From contig CAZDCK010000016.1 in the NCBI GenBank assembly GCA_964503965.1, positions 1-64,000 of the forward strand: a DNA stretch of 64,000 nt, written 5' to 3'. The position numbers and the translations under genes are program-made. The stretch is from Eutrophocola sp964503965 (lineage in GTDB: Bacteria; Pseudomonadota; Gammaproteobacteria; Pseudomonadales; Pseudohongiellaceae). Below the pieces are notes generated by a model that worked only from the letters and a program-made list of their open reading frames with translations, was not told the DNA's origin and ran no database searches. Each line of letters starts with the position of its first letter. Within the stretch, counting starts at the first letter, position 1. Of this stretch, positions 41,976 to 51,394 are shown piece by piece.

Positions 41976-44386
41976 ACATCCAGGTTGGATACTTTCAACG
42001 CGTTGGATTCAATGAAATCACGTCTCGGCTCGACCTGGTCACCCATGAGGGTATAGAAAAGCTGATCCGCACTCATCGCATCATCTATGGTGACACGGGT
42101 CATTCGGCGGAATTCGGGATCCATGGTTGTTTCCCATAACTGATCCGGGTTCATTTCACCCAATCCCTTATAACGCTGCAGGTAAATTCCACGCATTCCT
42201 TCCTTCATCAGCCATTCCAGTGCCTGTTTGAAGTCTTTGACTTCCAGTGTTTTTTCACCACGCTTGATATAGGCTCCAGCTTCAAACAAGCCGGACAGGT
42301 TTTCACCCAGCCTTGTCATTGACTTATATTCTTCTGACTTGAACAACTCGGGCCTCAGGGTTGTTTTCCTGGAAACACCATGAATAAAAGATTTCACAAC
42401 GGGCTCGTAAACTTTTTCCTCTTCATCGTAAACCACGCTGAAAATATAGAGAGAACCAGACTTACAGGATTCTGCCACTGCCGCTTCCAGCCCTCTGGTC
42501 CAGGACTCAACTTTGGACTCATCAGCCATATCCTCAAACTTCAACGCTTCTTTATTTATAAGCTCTTCCAGCACTTCAGAAGGATATTGATGAGACAGTC
42601 TTTTTATAATAGAACGAACGTTTCTGTATTCATTGACAATATCTTCAAGTGCACCCCTGTTGATTCCCGGTGCCTCTGCGTTCACATGCAGACTGGCTCC
42701 TTCAAGTGCATTCTGGGTCTGGAATTGTGCCAGCTCCTCATCATCCTTAAGGTATTGTTCCTGTTTTCCTTTACGTATTTTGTAGAGTGGTGGCTGAGCT
42801 ATAAAAATATGCCCGCGGTCTACAAGCTCACGCATCTGGCGAAAAAAGAAGGTTAAAAGCAGGGTCCTGATATGGGAGCCATCTACATCAGCATCGGTCA
42901 TAATTATAATGCTGTGGTACCGCAAATTATCGACATTAAACTCCTCGCTACCAATGCCACAGCCCAAGGCCTTGATCATTGTGCCAATTTCAACTGAGCT
43001 CAGCATCTTGTCGAACCGCGCCTTTTCCACATTCAGAATTTTTCCCTTCAGGGGAAGAATGGCCTGGTTTTTTCTATTTCGTCCCTGCTTGGCTGACCCG
43101 CCAGCTGAATCGCCCTCAACGATAAACAATTCGGAAAGTGCCGGATCCTTTTCCTGACAATCCGCCAATTTACCTGGTAGTCCAGCCACATCCAGAGCCC
43201 CTTTTCGGCGAGTCATCTCGCGAGCTTTACGTGCGGCCTCCCTGGCCCTGGCAGCATCAAGCATCTTATTCACAATACTCTTGGCTTCCAGTGGGTTTTC
43301 CAGCATGAAATCGGCAAATTGACGCCCCATTTCCTGTTCTACAGCCGTTTTTACTTCTGAGGAAACCAGTTTGTCCTTGGTCTGGGAGGAAAACTTCGGA
43401 TCAGGGACCTTAACGGAAATGATTGCGGTGAGCCCTTCCCGGGCATCATCACCGGACGTAGTGATTTCCTTGCCCTTTTTGCTTTCCATTTCCTTATCGA
43501 TATAATTTTTCAAAACCCGTGTTAAGGCCCCACGGAATCCCGCCAGGTGTGTACCACCATCACGCTGGGGTATGTTGTTGGTGTAAGGATATATGTTTTC
43601 CTGGTAGCCATCATTCCACTGCATAGCCACCTCGATACCAATGCCATCATTTTCTGATGAAAAGTGGAAAATCTTGTTAATCGGGCTCTTGTTCTGATTG
43701 AGATAGTCGACGAAAGCTTCCAGACCACCATCATACTTGAAGGTTTCTGACCTATCAGTGCGCTCATCAACCAACTCAATAGCCACGCCCGCATTCAGGA
43801 ATGCCAGTTCACGCAGCTTTTTAGCCAGGATGTCATATTCAAATTCAATATTAGTGAATGTATCCACTGAAGGCTTGAAGTGACAGGAAGTTCCGGTGAT
43901 ATCAGTATCACCTACAACTTTCAGTGGTTCTTCAGGAACACCATGATGGTAGATTTGCTCGTGAGTCTTTCCACCCCGGTGAATAGTCAGTTTAAGGTAA
44001 GAGGAAAGGGCGTTAACGACAGAAACCCCAACCCCATGCAATCCACCACTGACCTTGTAGCTATTATCATCAAACTTGCCGCCAGCATGCAATACAGTCA
44101 TGATAACTTCCGCTGCAGAGACCCCTTCATCGTGAATCTCGGTAGGTATACCGCGACCGTTATCGGAAACACTGATAGTTTCATCACTGTGCACTACAAT
44201 CTTGATAAGGTCACAGTGGCCGGCCAATGCTTCATCAATGGAATTATCCACCAGCTCAAATACCATATGGTGCAGACCAGTACCATCATCGGTATCGCCA
44301 ATGTACATTCCGGGTCTTTTTCTGACCGCATCAAGCCCCTTCAGGACCTTGATACTCGAAGAATCATAGCTATCATTTTCTGACAT
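41972..44386 (-). CDS. gyrB: DNA gyrase subunit B
   Basis: ATPase subunit of gyrase, 804 aa, which introduces negative supercoils. The GHKL motifs DNSIDEALAGH, DNGRGIP and GGLHGVGVSVVNALS are near the N-terminus, and the Toprim motifs EGDSAGGSAKQGRNRKNQAI and TDADVDGSHI follow, with the C-terminal YKGLGEMNPDQLWETTMDP. All motifs are intact. Order dnaA-dnaN-recF-gyrB is the common bacterial order near the origin. Confidence 0.97.
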   Translation of the reverse strand: MSENDSYDSSSIKVLKGLDAVRKRPGMYIGDTDDGTGLHHMVFELVDNSIDEALAGHCDLIKIVVHSDETISVSDNGRGIPTEIHDEGVSAAEVIMTVLHAGGKFDDNSYKVSGGLHGVGVSVVNALSSYLKLTIHRGGKTHEQIYHHGVPEEPLKVVGDTDITGTSCHFKPSVDTFTNIEFEYDILAKKLRELAFLNAGVAIELVDERTDRSETFKYDGGLEAFVDYLNQNKSPINKIFHFSSENDGIGIEVAMQWNDGYQENIYPYTNNIPQRDGGTHLAGFRGALTRVLKNYIDKEMESKKGKEITTSGDDAREGLTAIISVKVPDPKFSSQTKDKLVSSEVKTAVEQEMGRQFADFMLENPLEAKSIVNKMLDAARAREAARKAREMTRRKGALDVAGLPGKLADCQEKDPALSELFIVEGDSAGGSAKQGRNRKNQAILPLKGKILNVEKARFDKMLSSVEIGTMIKALGCGIGSEEFNVDNLRYHSIIIMTDADVDGSHIRTLLLTFFFRQMRELVDRGHIFIAQPPLYKIRKGKQEQYLKDDEELAQFQTQNALEGASLHVNAEAPGINRGALEDIVNEYRNVRSIIKRLSHQYPSEVLEELINKEALKFEDMADESKVESWTRGLEAAVAESCKSGSLYIFSVVYDEEEKVYEPVVKSFIHGVSRKTTLRPELFKSEEYKSMTRLGENLSGLFEAGAYIKRGEKTLEVKDFKQALEWLMKEGMRGIYLQRYKGLGEMNPDQLWETTMDPEFRRMTRVTIDDAMSADQLFYTLMGDQVEPRRDFIESNALKVSNLDV

Positions 44387-44460
44387 GACGGGGTATTCCC
44401 TGGTTGACGTAAGCGCTTGATTTTAAAAGCCCTATTATACTATCCAGAAGGGGTGTTTTG

Positions 44461-45555
44461 TCACCTCTCCAATTCCTTTATTTTACCATGTTCCACGTGA
44501 AACAGCTTGTATTCCTGGCTATCCAGGCCACTTTCTTCCAACGCCTGAGCAAGATCATCAGAGTCCGTACCCGTAATGAATATCTGCCCGGAAAGATCTT
44601 TTAGTAACATACAGACTTTACGTCTGTTAACCCGATCAAGCTCTGCAGGCAGGTCATCTATCAGGTAAAGACACTCCTGACCCGAATGCGAAGAAAGAAA
44701 GGCTCCCTGGGCGAGCTTCATTGCACTGACAACCAGCTTTTGTTGCCCACGAGACAAGATGTCACATGCATTTTGTGAAGCCATCCTGATTTTCAGGTCG
44801 GCGCGCTGTGGCCCGGCTGTTGTGTATCCTAGGCTAAAATCCCGGTCCTGATTACGAAGGATAACGTCTTCCAGGCTTTCTTCTTCTGCCCATCCACGGT
44901 AATAGCGAAAGCTGAGATCTTCCAGTGTAATGAGGGAAGACAGCATATTCCTAAGAAAGGGGAGAAAGGACTCCAGGTATTCTTTACGAAATTTATCTAT
45001 CTCCATGGCATGCCGGACCATTTCCCGCGTCCAGGGCACAAGCTCACTTAGAGGCGCATGTTTCTTTAGCAGGCTGTTTCTGTTCTGAAGACTACGCCTG
45101 AAAGAGCGCCAGTGATTAAAAAAAGCGTGTTCCACGTGAAACACTCCCCAATCCAGATATTGACGCCTAGATTTTGGCCCACCTTCTAACAGGTGAAATG
45201 CTTCCGCATTAAGCAATTGAAGAGGCAGGTGTTTAGCCAGTTCTGCGGTGGATTGGGCTTTTTCTCCCTGTATTTTTATTTGTGGTGCATCATCCAGGCT
45301 GCGACTAATACCGAGGGCGTAATCAGTGTTGAGCTGTACAAAAACGGAACAGGTCCGTTGCCCCTGCTGAATAAGAGGCGTTTGTTGGGTATTGCGAAAA
45401 GAGCGCCCCATACCTAGCAGGTAGATAGCTTCAAGGAGGCTGGATTTACCGCTACCATTTTCTCCGGCGACAAGATTAACCCTTGCAGCAGGAGACAAGC
45501 TTGCCTGGCTAATATTGCGGAAAGATGATAACTGGAGTTTATGAATGCTGGGCAT
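44461..45555 (-). CDS. recF: DNA replication and repair protein RecF
   Basis: SMC-like ATPase of 364 aa acting in gap repair with RecO and RecR. Walker A is AGENGSGKSSLLEAIYLL, the ABC-like signature is ILSRGQQKLVVSAMKLAQG and Walker B is YLIDDLPAELD. Two parS sequences lie inside the gene in the same frame, so the peptide FHVEH appears twice (around residue 138 and near the C-terminus at about 354). It lies downstream of dnaN after 31 bp. Confidence 0.95.
   Translation of the reverse strand: MPSIHKLQLSSFRNISQASLSPAARVNLVAGENGSGKSSLLEAIYLLGMGRSFRNTQQTPLIQQGQRTCSVFVQLNTDYALGISRSLDDAPQIKIQGEKAQSTAELAKHLPLQLLNAEAFHLLEGGPKSRRQYLDWGVFHVEHAFFNHWRSFRRSLQNRNSLLKKHAPLSELVPWTREMVRHAMEIDKFRKEYLESFLPFLRNMLSSLITLEDLSFRYYRGWAEEESLEDVILRNQDRDFSLGYTTAGPQRADLKIRMASQNACDILSRGQQKLVVSAMKLAQGAFLSSHSGQECLYLIDDLPAELDRVNRRKVCMLLKDLSGQIFITGTDSDDLAQALEESGLDSQEYKLFHVEHGKIKELER
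44489..44504. promoter_or_regulatory. parS centromere site, within recF
   Basis: TGTTCCACGTGAAACA is a 16-bp near-perfect palindrome differing in one base from the standard bacterial parS TGTTTCACGTGAAACA. It lies in the last codons of recF. ParB, encoded here at 56644, is expected to bind it and start chromosome segregation. Confidence 0.85.
45128..45143. promoter_or_regulatory. parS centromere site, within recF
   Basis: A second copy of TGTTCCACGTGAAACA, identical to the first and about 640 bp from it. Both are read in the same frame of recF, giving FHVEH in the protein. The recurrence of an exact 16-mer in one gene makes chance very unlikely. Confidence 0.85.
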
Positions 45556-45586
45556 TATGGCCCCTGCATCTCAGGAATTGCAGACG

Positions 45587-46693
45587 CTACAACCTCATTG
45601 GCATTACCACATAGGTGGCACTGCTATCTTCTGAGGACTGGACCAATGCGCTGCTGTTAGGGTCTGAGACAATGATCTGCACATTATCCGAGTTAAGGAC
45701 ATTCAGTACATCCACCAGGTAAACGACATTGAAGCCTATCTCGAGAGAGTCGCCTTTGTACTCAACAGGCACAGTTTCTTCTGCTTCTTCCTGTTCAGGG
45801 TTATTGGCAATAATCTTGAGCTCGTCATTGGATAGAATGAGCCGTATCCCACGAAACTTTTCATTGGAAAGAATGGCCGTTCTATTCAATGAATCACGTA
45901 ACTGCTCGCGTCCAGCAATGACATTTTTGTCACCTCCTTTGGGCAGTACGCGGTTGTAGTCAGGAAACTTTCCATCAACCAGCTTTGAAGTAAAGGTAAA
46001 GTTGGCCATGGTGGCACGGATATGATTTGTGCCCAGCACAACGTTTATCTCTTCGTCTTCACCATCGGAAAGGAGTCGGCCCAGCTCCAGGACCCCTTTT
46101 CTGGGAATAATAACTCCGACCGTATCGGCTGTTGATGCCTTCATGGTTTCAGTCTGCATCGCGAGCCGATGCCCGTCTGTCGCTACCACACGAAGGTAGT
46201 CAGGGCTCACTTCAATCAACATGCCATTGAGGTAATAACGAACATCCTGCTGCGCCATGGCAAATCCGGTGTTCTGGATCATGGCCCTGAGCATTTCTTT
46301 GGATGCCGTGAAATCGAGCGTGCCGGCAGACTCATCAACACCAGGAAAGTCGGTAGAAGGCAGGGTGGACAAAGAGAATCGGCTTCGGCCTGATTGTATC
46401 TTGAGTTTGTCATCATCCAGATTGAATTTCAGGCTTGCGCTGTCAGGCAAGGATTTACAGATATCCATGAGTTTCCTGGCTGGCACCGTAATCTCGCCAT
46501 CACTGGAAGAACCATCCACGTTGACCCTGCCAATCAACTCCACTTCGAGATCTGTCCCTGTCAGGGACAACTGGTCTTTTTCAAGGGATAGCAGGACATT
46601 GGAAAGAACTGGCAGAGTCTGCCGTCTTTCAACTACACCTGTGACAAGCTGAAGTGGTTTGATAAGGGCTTCTCTGGAGATTTCGAATTGCAT
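45587..46693 (-). CDS. dnaN: DNA polymerase III beta sliding clamp
   Basis: Sliding clamp of 368 aa that forms a dimeric ring tethering the replicative polymerase. The sequence starts MQFEISREALIKPLQLVTGV, has VATDGHRLAMQ in the middle domain and ends in VVMPMRL, the usual C-terminal motif of beta clamps. It is 33 bp downstream of dnaA and probably co-transcribed with it. Confidence 0.97.
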   Translation of the reverse strand: MQFEISREALIKPLQLVTGVVERRQTLPVLSNVLLSLEKDQLSLTGTDLEVELIGRVNVDGSSSDGEITVPARKLMDICKSLPDSASLKFNLDDDKLKIQSGRSRFSLSTLPSTDFPGVDESAGTLDFTASKEMLRAMIQNTGFAMAQQDVRYYLNGMLIEVSPDYLRVVATDGHRLAMQTETMKASTADTVGVIIPRKGVLELGRLLSDGEDEEINVVLGTNHIRATMANFTFTSKLVDGKFPDYNRVLPKGGDKNVIAGREQLRDSLNRTAILSNEKFRGIRLILSNDELKIIANNPEQEEAEETVPVEYKGDSLEIGFNVVYLVDVLNVLNSDNVQIIVSDPNSSALVQSSEDSSATYVVMPMRL

Positions 46694-46726
46694 GATAAAA
46701 TGTAATCCTTTGTTTTAATTGAATAT

Positions 46727-48214
46727 TTAGCTAGAAAGTGACCTGAGCAGGTTCTTATAGTCTTCATTGATATCCGATGAGGACTTTCGCAAGTCATTTA
46801 TGGTGCGACAGGCATGCAACACGGTGGTATGGTCCCTGCCTCCATACATATTGCCGATTTCGGGCAGACTATGATTGGTTAGCTCTTTTGAAAGGCACAT
46901 CGCTATCTGCCTTGGCCTGGCTACAGAGCGGGTTCTCCGTTTGGAGACCATATCCGCCATTTTGATTTTGTAATACTCAGCAACAGTGCGTTGGATATTA
47001 TCAACACTGATCAGCTTGTTCTGAATTGCCAACAGATCCTTCAATGCTTCCTTGATCAATGGAATTGTAATATCTGATCCCATGAAACGGGCATGGGCAA
47101 TAACTTTCTTTAGTGCACCCTCCAGTTCCCTGACATTGGATCGCAACTTTTGTGCCATGAACATGGCTTCATCATTAGCCAGGTAAACCTGCTCATGATT
47201 TGCCTTGTTTATAAGAATAGCAGCACGTGTTTCCAATTCTGGTGGCTCAACAGCTACTGACAGCCCCCAGCCAAACCGGGACTTTAGCCTTTCTTCCAAG
47301 CCATTGATTTCACTATGATATTTGTCACATGTCATAATAATCTGGCGGCCTCCTTCAAAAATTGCATTGAAGGTATGGAAAAATTCTTCCTGTGAACGCT
47401 CTTTGTTGGCAAAAAACTGTATATCGTCAATCAGCAGGGCATCCACTGAATGATAATAACGCTTGAACTCATTAATCGCATTGAGCTGCAACGCAGACAC
47501 CATACTCCCGACGAACGTCTGGGAATGCAGGTAGACCACATTAGCCTCGGGGTTCTGGTCCCTGAGATGGTTGCCGATAGCATGCATTAAATGAGTTTTA
47601 CCGAGACCGACACCTCCATAAATAAACAGGGGGTTGTAGGCACCACCGGGGTTATCGGCTACCTGTGCGGCGGCAGCACGGGCTATCTGGTTGGATTTAC
47701 CTTCTATAAAGTTATTAAAGGTGTATGCCGGATTAAGCTCCCCTTTGTACCGCTGACTTTTTGCACGGGAATCAGATTTGGCGGGCTCCATTGAGTCCGC
47801 CGGAATGCTGATACGATAGGAGTTCGCACCTGAAGGAACTCTTGCATGACCGGCCCTGTTGTCTTGCCTGGCTTCTGAAAAAGACTCTTCACTGGAATCC
47901 GGTTCCAGGGCATTTGTCAGGTCAGTAGTGCTCAATGCCTGATCCAGGGATATATCAGCCGGGAGTTTTTCAGCATTAGCGATTTCAAGAACTACTTCTG
48001 GACAGCGGCCGTGACTGTTCTCTTCAATAATTTCCTCAATGCGGGGCAAAAAATTGTCCTTGACCCATTCCAGGATAAATTTGTTCGGGGCGAGCAAATA
48101 CAAGGTATTATTGCCGTTAATAAACCGAAGAGGGCGGATCCAGGTGTTAAATTGTTGAGAAGGCAGTTCGTTTTTCAGACAGTAAATGCATTTTTGCCAA
48201 GTGGCGACGATCAC
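46727..48214 (-). CDS. dnaA: Chromosomal replication initiator protein DnaA
   Basis: AAA+ initiator of 495 aa. Domain I is at the N-terminus (WQKCIYCLKNELPSQQFNTW), followed by a variable linker and the ATPase domain with Walker A GGVGLGKTHLMHA and Walker B SVDALLIDDIQF. The DNA-binding domain IV has GGRDHTTVLHACRTI. The start is a GTG at 48214. The perfect DnaA box about 70 bp upstream suggests autoregulation as well as a role in the origin. Confidence 0.97.
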   Translation of the reverse strand: MIVATWQKCIYCLKNELPSQQFNTWIRPLRFINGNNTLYLLAPNKFILEWVKDNFLPRIEEIIEENSHGRCPEVVLEIANAEKLPADISLDQALSTTDLTNALEPDSSEESFSEARQDNRAGHARVPSGANSYRISIPADSMEPAKSDSRAKSQRYKGELNPAYTFNNFIEGKSNQIARAAAAQVADNPGGAYNPLFIYGGVGLGKTHLMHAIGNHLRDQNPEANVVYLHSQTFVGSMVSALQLNAINEFKRYYHSVDALLIDDIQFFANKERSQEEFFHTFNAIFEGGRQIIMTCDKYHSEINGLEERLKSRFGWGLSVAVEPPELETRAAILINKANHEQVYLANDEAMFMAQKLRSNVRELEGALKKVIAHARFMGSDITIPLIKEALKDLLAIQNKLISVDNIQRTVAEYYKIKMADMVSKRRTRSVARPRQIAMCLSKELTNHSLPEIGNMYGGRDHTTVLHACRTINDLRKSSSDINEDYKNLLRSLSS

Positions 48215-48286
48215 AGCTTCAGAGTCTCCTGATTGTTTTTATTCTTTGGCGAAAAGATGCGACAATTCTACCCAGTGCCCATCCTG

Positions 48287-48295
48287 TTATCCACA
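48287..48295 (+). promoter_or_regulatory. DnaA box
   Basis: Perfect TTATCCACA on the plus strand, 72 bp upstream of the dnaA start and at the left border of the AT-rich part of the intergenic region. Confidence 0.75.
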
Positions 48296-48434
48296 CAAAA
48301 CAAGCTTTTTCTCATTATTTTCGCATCTTTTATTTTCTTTATTTATCATTTAGTTATAAACATTAGGTCTAATTTTACAGCTTTAAAATCACTGAAAAAT
48401 ATTGCCTCAAGACGCCGCAGGTTTGTGTGTAAAT

Positions 48435-48443
48435 TGTGGATAA
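48435..48443 (-). promoter_or_regulatory. DnaA box
   Basis: Perfect TTATCCACA on the minus strand (TGTGGATAA on the plus strand), at the right border of the AT-rich part and inverted relative to the first box. Confidence 0.75.
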
Positions 48444-48644
48444 CTTGTGAGCTGAAGTGTGATATTGCAAACCATTAAAAGCACACCCTGTTAATGGAGT
48501 TTAGTACTATAAATTTACCTATAAAATTTACCTATAAATAGAAACAGGAATGTTGAGGAAAGAGCCCTTGCCAGAAAGAGCATTAGTTCTATGGGCTGGA
48601 ATTTAGCCAAGGGTCAATTGGCCTTCAAATCAACCCCTGTTAAA

Positions 48645-48673
48645 TTGCAATATCTCGCGAAACCCATTAGAAT
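48645..48673 (+). promoter_or_regulatory. Candidate promoter of rpmH-rnpA
   Basis: -35 TTGCAA (48645-48650), a 17-bp spacer and -10 TAGAAT (48668-48673) form a good sigma-70 pattern. The transcript would start near 48680, about 120 nt before rpmH. Confidence 0.55.
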
Positions 48674-48799
48674 TCGCATCCCTTTTTTGGGGCCCCGTCA
48701 GATGACCGGAAAAGTGGTTTTCAGGCAAGAGGCAACTAAACATAAACAGGTTATATCTGATTAAGCTGTCAATCGATAGCATGAATTTCAGGAAATATC

Positions 48800-48934
48800 A
48801 TGAAAAGAACTTTTCAGCCAAGCGTACTTAAACGCAAAAGAACTCACGGTTTCAGGTCTCGTATGGCCACAAAAGCCGGCCGTCAGGTTTTAAACCGCAG
48901 AAGAGCCAAAGGTCGCGCACGACTGTCTGCCTGA
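48800..48934 (+). CDS. rpmH: Ribosomal protein L34
   Basis: Small basic protein of 44 aa in the large ribosomal subunit. The sequence MKRTFQPSVLKRKRTHGF, then RMATKAGRQVLNRRRAKGR, is almost invariant in bacteria. A ribosome site (CAGGAAA) precedes the ATG. rnpA follows after 59 bp, the universal rpmH-rnpA pair. Confidence 0.97.
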   Translation: MKRTFQPSVLKRKRTHGFRSRMATKAGRQVLNRRRAKGRARLSA

Positions 48935-48993
48935 ATTTCAGGGCATTTTCTTTAATGCTCTGAAGAGGGCAGCCTTGCCAGCAGGAGGATTAG

Positions 48994-49371
48994 TTGAAGG
49001 TGGATCAGCGATTCCCCAGATCCTGTCGCCTGTTGGATTCAAAAGCCTTTGAGAACGTATTTAATAAACCCGATTTCAGGGTTTCCAATAGATATTTTCT
49101 GATTCTTGGCTGCTGGTCTGACTTTGAAGAACCCCGGCTAGGGGTGATTGTTGCCAAGAAAAATGTGGCCAAGGCAGTCCAGCGAAACCGCATAAAACGG
49201 TTAATCAGGGAGTCATTCAGACTGAGCAAAAACAGGCTACATACTGCGGACCTGGTGGTTCTATCACGAAAAGGACCACAAAATCTGAATAACAGTGAAT
49301 GTGTTTTTCATCTCAACTCGCTGATTGATGAAATTGAAAAGAAAAAGGTTAATAAAGGGACAGCTCCCTGA
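48994..49371 (+). CDS. rnpA: Ribonuclease P protein component
   Basis: Protein subunit of RNase P, 125 aa, assisting tRNA 5' maturation. The RNR motif VQRNRIKRLIRESFR is intact, and the LLDSKAFENVF N-terminal region is typical. The start is a TTG at 48994 with AGGAGG ideally placed upstream; a GTG two codons later is possible. YidD follows after 11 bp. Confidence 0.94.
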   Translation: MKVDQRFPRSCRLLDSKAFENVFNKPDFRVSNRYFLILGCWSDFEEPRLGVIVAKKNVAKAVQRNRIKRLIRESFRLSKNRLHTADLVVLSRKGPQNLNNSECVFHLNSLIDEIEKKKVNKGTAP

Positions 49372-49382
49372 ACAAATGCCCT

Positions 49383-49646
49383 ATGGTCAGAGTCCTTATT
49401 TTTCTTATTCACTGCTATAAAAGACTGCTTAGCCCTTTTCTCGGGCCTAACTGCAGATTTTACCCCTCCTGTTCCAGCTATTTCATTGAAGCTCTTGAGA
49501 AGCATGGTTTCTTTAAAGGTGTGTGGCTAGGCCTAAAGCGCATATGTCGCTGTCATCCCCTTAATGAAGGAGGCCATGATCCAGTGCCAAAATGTAACCA
49601 TGCCGACGTCAAAGCCTTAACCACTAAAGCACTTTCCGGCAATTGA
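49383..49646 (+). CDS. yidD: Membrane protein insertion efficiency factor YidD
   Basis: Small membrane-associated protein of 87 aa that helps YidC insert inner-membrane proteins. The core YKRLLSPFLGPNCRFYPSCS, with conserved cysteines, and RCHPLNEGGHDPVP are diagnostic. It lies between rnpA and yidC, as in most bacteria. Confidence 0.95.
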   Translation: MVRVLIFLIHCYKRLLSPFLGPNCRFYPSCSSYFIEALEKHGFFKGVWLGLKRICRCHPLNEGGHDPVPKCNHADVKALTTKALSGN

Positions 49647-49662
49647 GGAATACCTAACTCCG

Positions 49663-51375
49663 ATGGATATCAAACGTAATTTATTGTTCGTAGGCCTAGC
49701 TGTAGTCAGTTATCTGATGCTCCTCGCCTGGAATGAAGACTACCCTCAGGAAAGTGAGTCAATAGCTGCCCCAACAGGAGAAATTCCCACGGCTATCAGT
49801 GGACAGGGCACAGCTACTGGCAGTGAAATACCTGTATCAGCGGAAACCACGGATAATAATGATCTGCCAACAGCGCCAGTGGCTTCTGCAGTGACGGCAG
49901 ATGCTGTCGCTACGGCGCAAACTGAAGCATCACGCCTCATAACAGTAACAACGCCCAAACAAATTGTTACTATCGATTTGCTAGGTGGAGATATCGTGGG
50001 ATTGTCATTGCCAACTTTCCCAGTGTCCATTGATTCGCCAAATGATCCATTTCCATTGCTTCGCCAGGATTCCGGCATGGTGTACGTGGCGCAAAGTGGC
50101 ATGATCGGGCGTAACGGGCCAGATGCGGGCAGTAACGGACGTCCACTATATTCAACATCCGGAACAGCATTCACTATTGATTCAGAAGAACAGTCAGTAG
50201 ATCTGGTCTATAACACAGCGGATAACGTTCAGATAACAAAACGATTTATCTTCTCACCTGATGATTTTCTGATCCGCGTACAATACCTGGTGAATAACAA
50301 CAGTAATGCTTCCTGGCAAGCCAATATGTTTGGCCAGATAAAAAGGGATGGTTCAAACGATCCCAGTGATACTGGCAGTTTTAGCTTGAGGACTTTTCTG
50401 GGTGCAGCAGTCAATACTGCAGACGATCCGTATGTGAAGATGGACCTTGAGGACATAGAGGATGGTGTTGACCCAATAGAAAATACAGGTGGTTGGATAG
50501 CATTTTCCCAACATTACTTTGTATCAAGCTGGATTCCGGATAGTAACTCACAAAATACATTCACCATGCGTCAGAATACACAGGGTGAATACTTGATGAC
50601 CTTTGTAAATTCTGCTGTATCTGTTGCTCCTGGTGAAAATGCCAGTGTGGAAGCCCAGTTCTGGGCCGGTCCTAAGGACCAGTACAGGCTTGAGGAAATC
50701 TCACCAAATTTGGGTCTAACTATCGACTATGGACGGTTTTATTTCATTGCAGCCCCTATTTTCTGGCTCCTCACACAAATCAATGATGCAATAGGAAACT
50801 ATGGTTTTTCCATTCTGGTCCTCACACTTGTAATCAATACACTCCTGTTTCCTTTATCCTACAAGAGCTATCGATCAATGGCTCGCATGCGTCAGCTTGC
50901 ACCAAAGGTACAGGAGCTAAAGGATAGATGTGGCGATGATAAACAAAAATTTATGCAAGCCCAGATGGAGTTATGGCGTAAGGAAAAGGTGAATCCTTTT
51001 GGTGGCTGTTTGCCGATGCTTTTACAGATGCCAGTCTTTCTTGGTATCTACTGGGTACTTAATGAAAGTGTGGAATTACGTCAGGCTTCCTTCATTCTCT
51101 GGTATAACGATCTCTCCAAAATGGATCCTTACTTCCTCCTGCCAATTCTTATGGGAGCAGGAATGTTTATCCAGCAACAGCTGACTCCTATGCAGACAGC
51201 GGATCCTGCCCAGGCCAAGATGATGAAATTCATGCCGGTTATTTTCTCTGTTTTCTTTCTCTGGTTTCCAGCTGGGCTGGTACTTTATTACACAGCCAAC
51301 ACGGTGATTCGTATTTTACAGCAATGGATAATCAGCCGTTCAACTGAAAAAAAACATCGTCAAAAACCTGCCTGA
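49663..51375 (+). CDS. yidC: Membrane protein insertase YidC
   Basis: Insertase of 570 aa for inner-membrane proteins such as ATP synthase subunit c. The N-terminal helix (NLLFVGLAVVSYLMLLAW) is followed by a large periplasmic domain with a low-complexity Ser/Thr/Ala-rich linker (residues 27-95). The conserved core has five helices, with NPFGGCLPMLLQMPVFLGIY and the C-terminal FMPVIFSVFFLWFPAGLVLY. It ends in a short basic tail (KKHRQKP). Confidence 0.96.
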   Translation: MDIKRNLLFVGLAVVSYLMLLAWNEDYPQESESIAAPTGEIPTAISGQGTATGSEIPVSAETTDNNDLPTAPVASAVTADAVATAQTEASRLITVTTPKQIVTIDLLGGDIVGLSLPTFPVSIDSPNDPFPLLRQDSGMVYVAQSGMIGRNGPDAGSNGRPLYSTSGTAFTIDSEEQSVDLVYNTADNVQITKRFIFSPDDFLIRVQYLVNNNSNASWQANMFGQIKRDGSNDPSDTGSFSLRTFLGAAVNTADDPYVKMDLEDIEDGVDPIENTGGWIAFSQHYFVSSWIPDSNSQNTFTMRQNTQGEYLMTFVNSAVSVAPGENASVEAQFWAGPKDQYRLEEISPNLGLTIDYGRFYFIAAPIFWLLTQINDAIGNYGFSILVLTLVINTLLFPLSYKSYRSMARMRQLAPKVQELKDRCGDDKQKFMQAQMELWRKEKVNPFGGCLPMLLQMPVFLGIYWVLNESVELRQASFILWYNDLSKMDPYFLLPILMGAGMFIQQQLTPMQTADPAQAKMMKFMPVIFSVFFLWFPAGLVLYYTANTVIRILQQWIISRSTEKKHRQKPA

Positions 51376-51394
51376 TAACCGAGGCGTCCGGAAT

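Larger units (their letters stand above)
48215..48799. other. oriC: Probable oriC region between dnaA and rpmH
   Basis: This 585-bp gene-free stretch holds two perfect 9-mer DnaA boxes in opposite orientation, 139 bp apart, flanking an AT-rich segment (about 48296-48420, with runs such as TTTATTTATCATTTAG). The rpmH promoter lies at its right end. In Pseudomonas the origin is between dnaA and rpmH, and this layout agrees. Only two perfect boxes were found, fewer than usual; weaker boxes may exist. Confidence 0.6.

Noticed and set aside
48233..48478. A possible 81-residue protein in the dnaA-rpmH gap
   Set aside because: It covers the DnaA boxes and AT-rich DNA; its hydrophobic and basic content reflects AT richness and there is no ribosome site.
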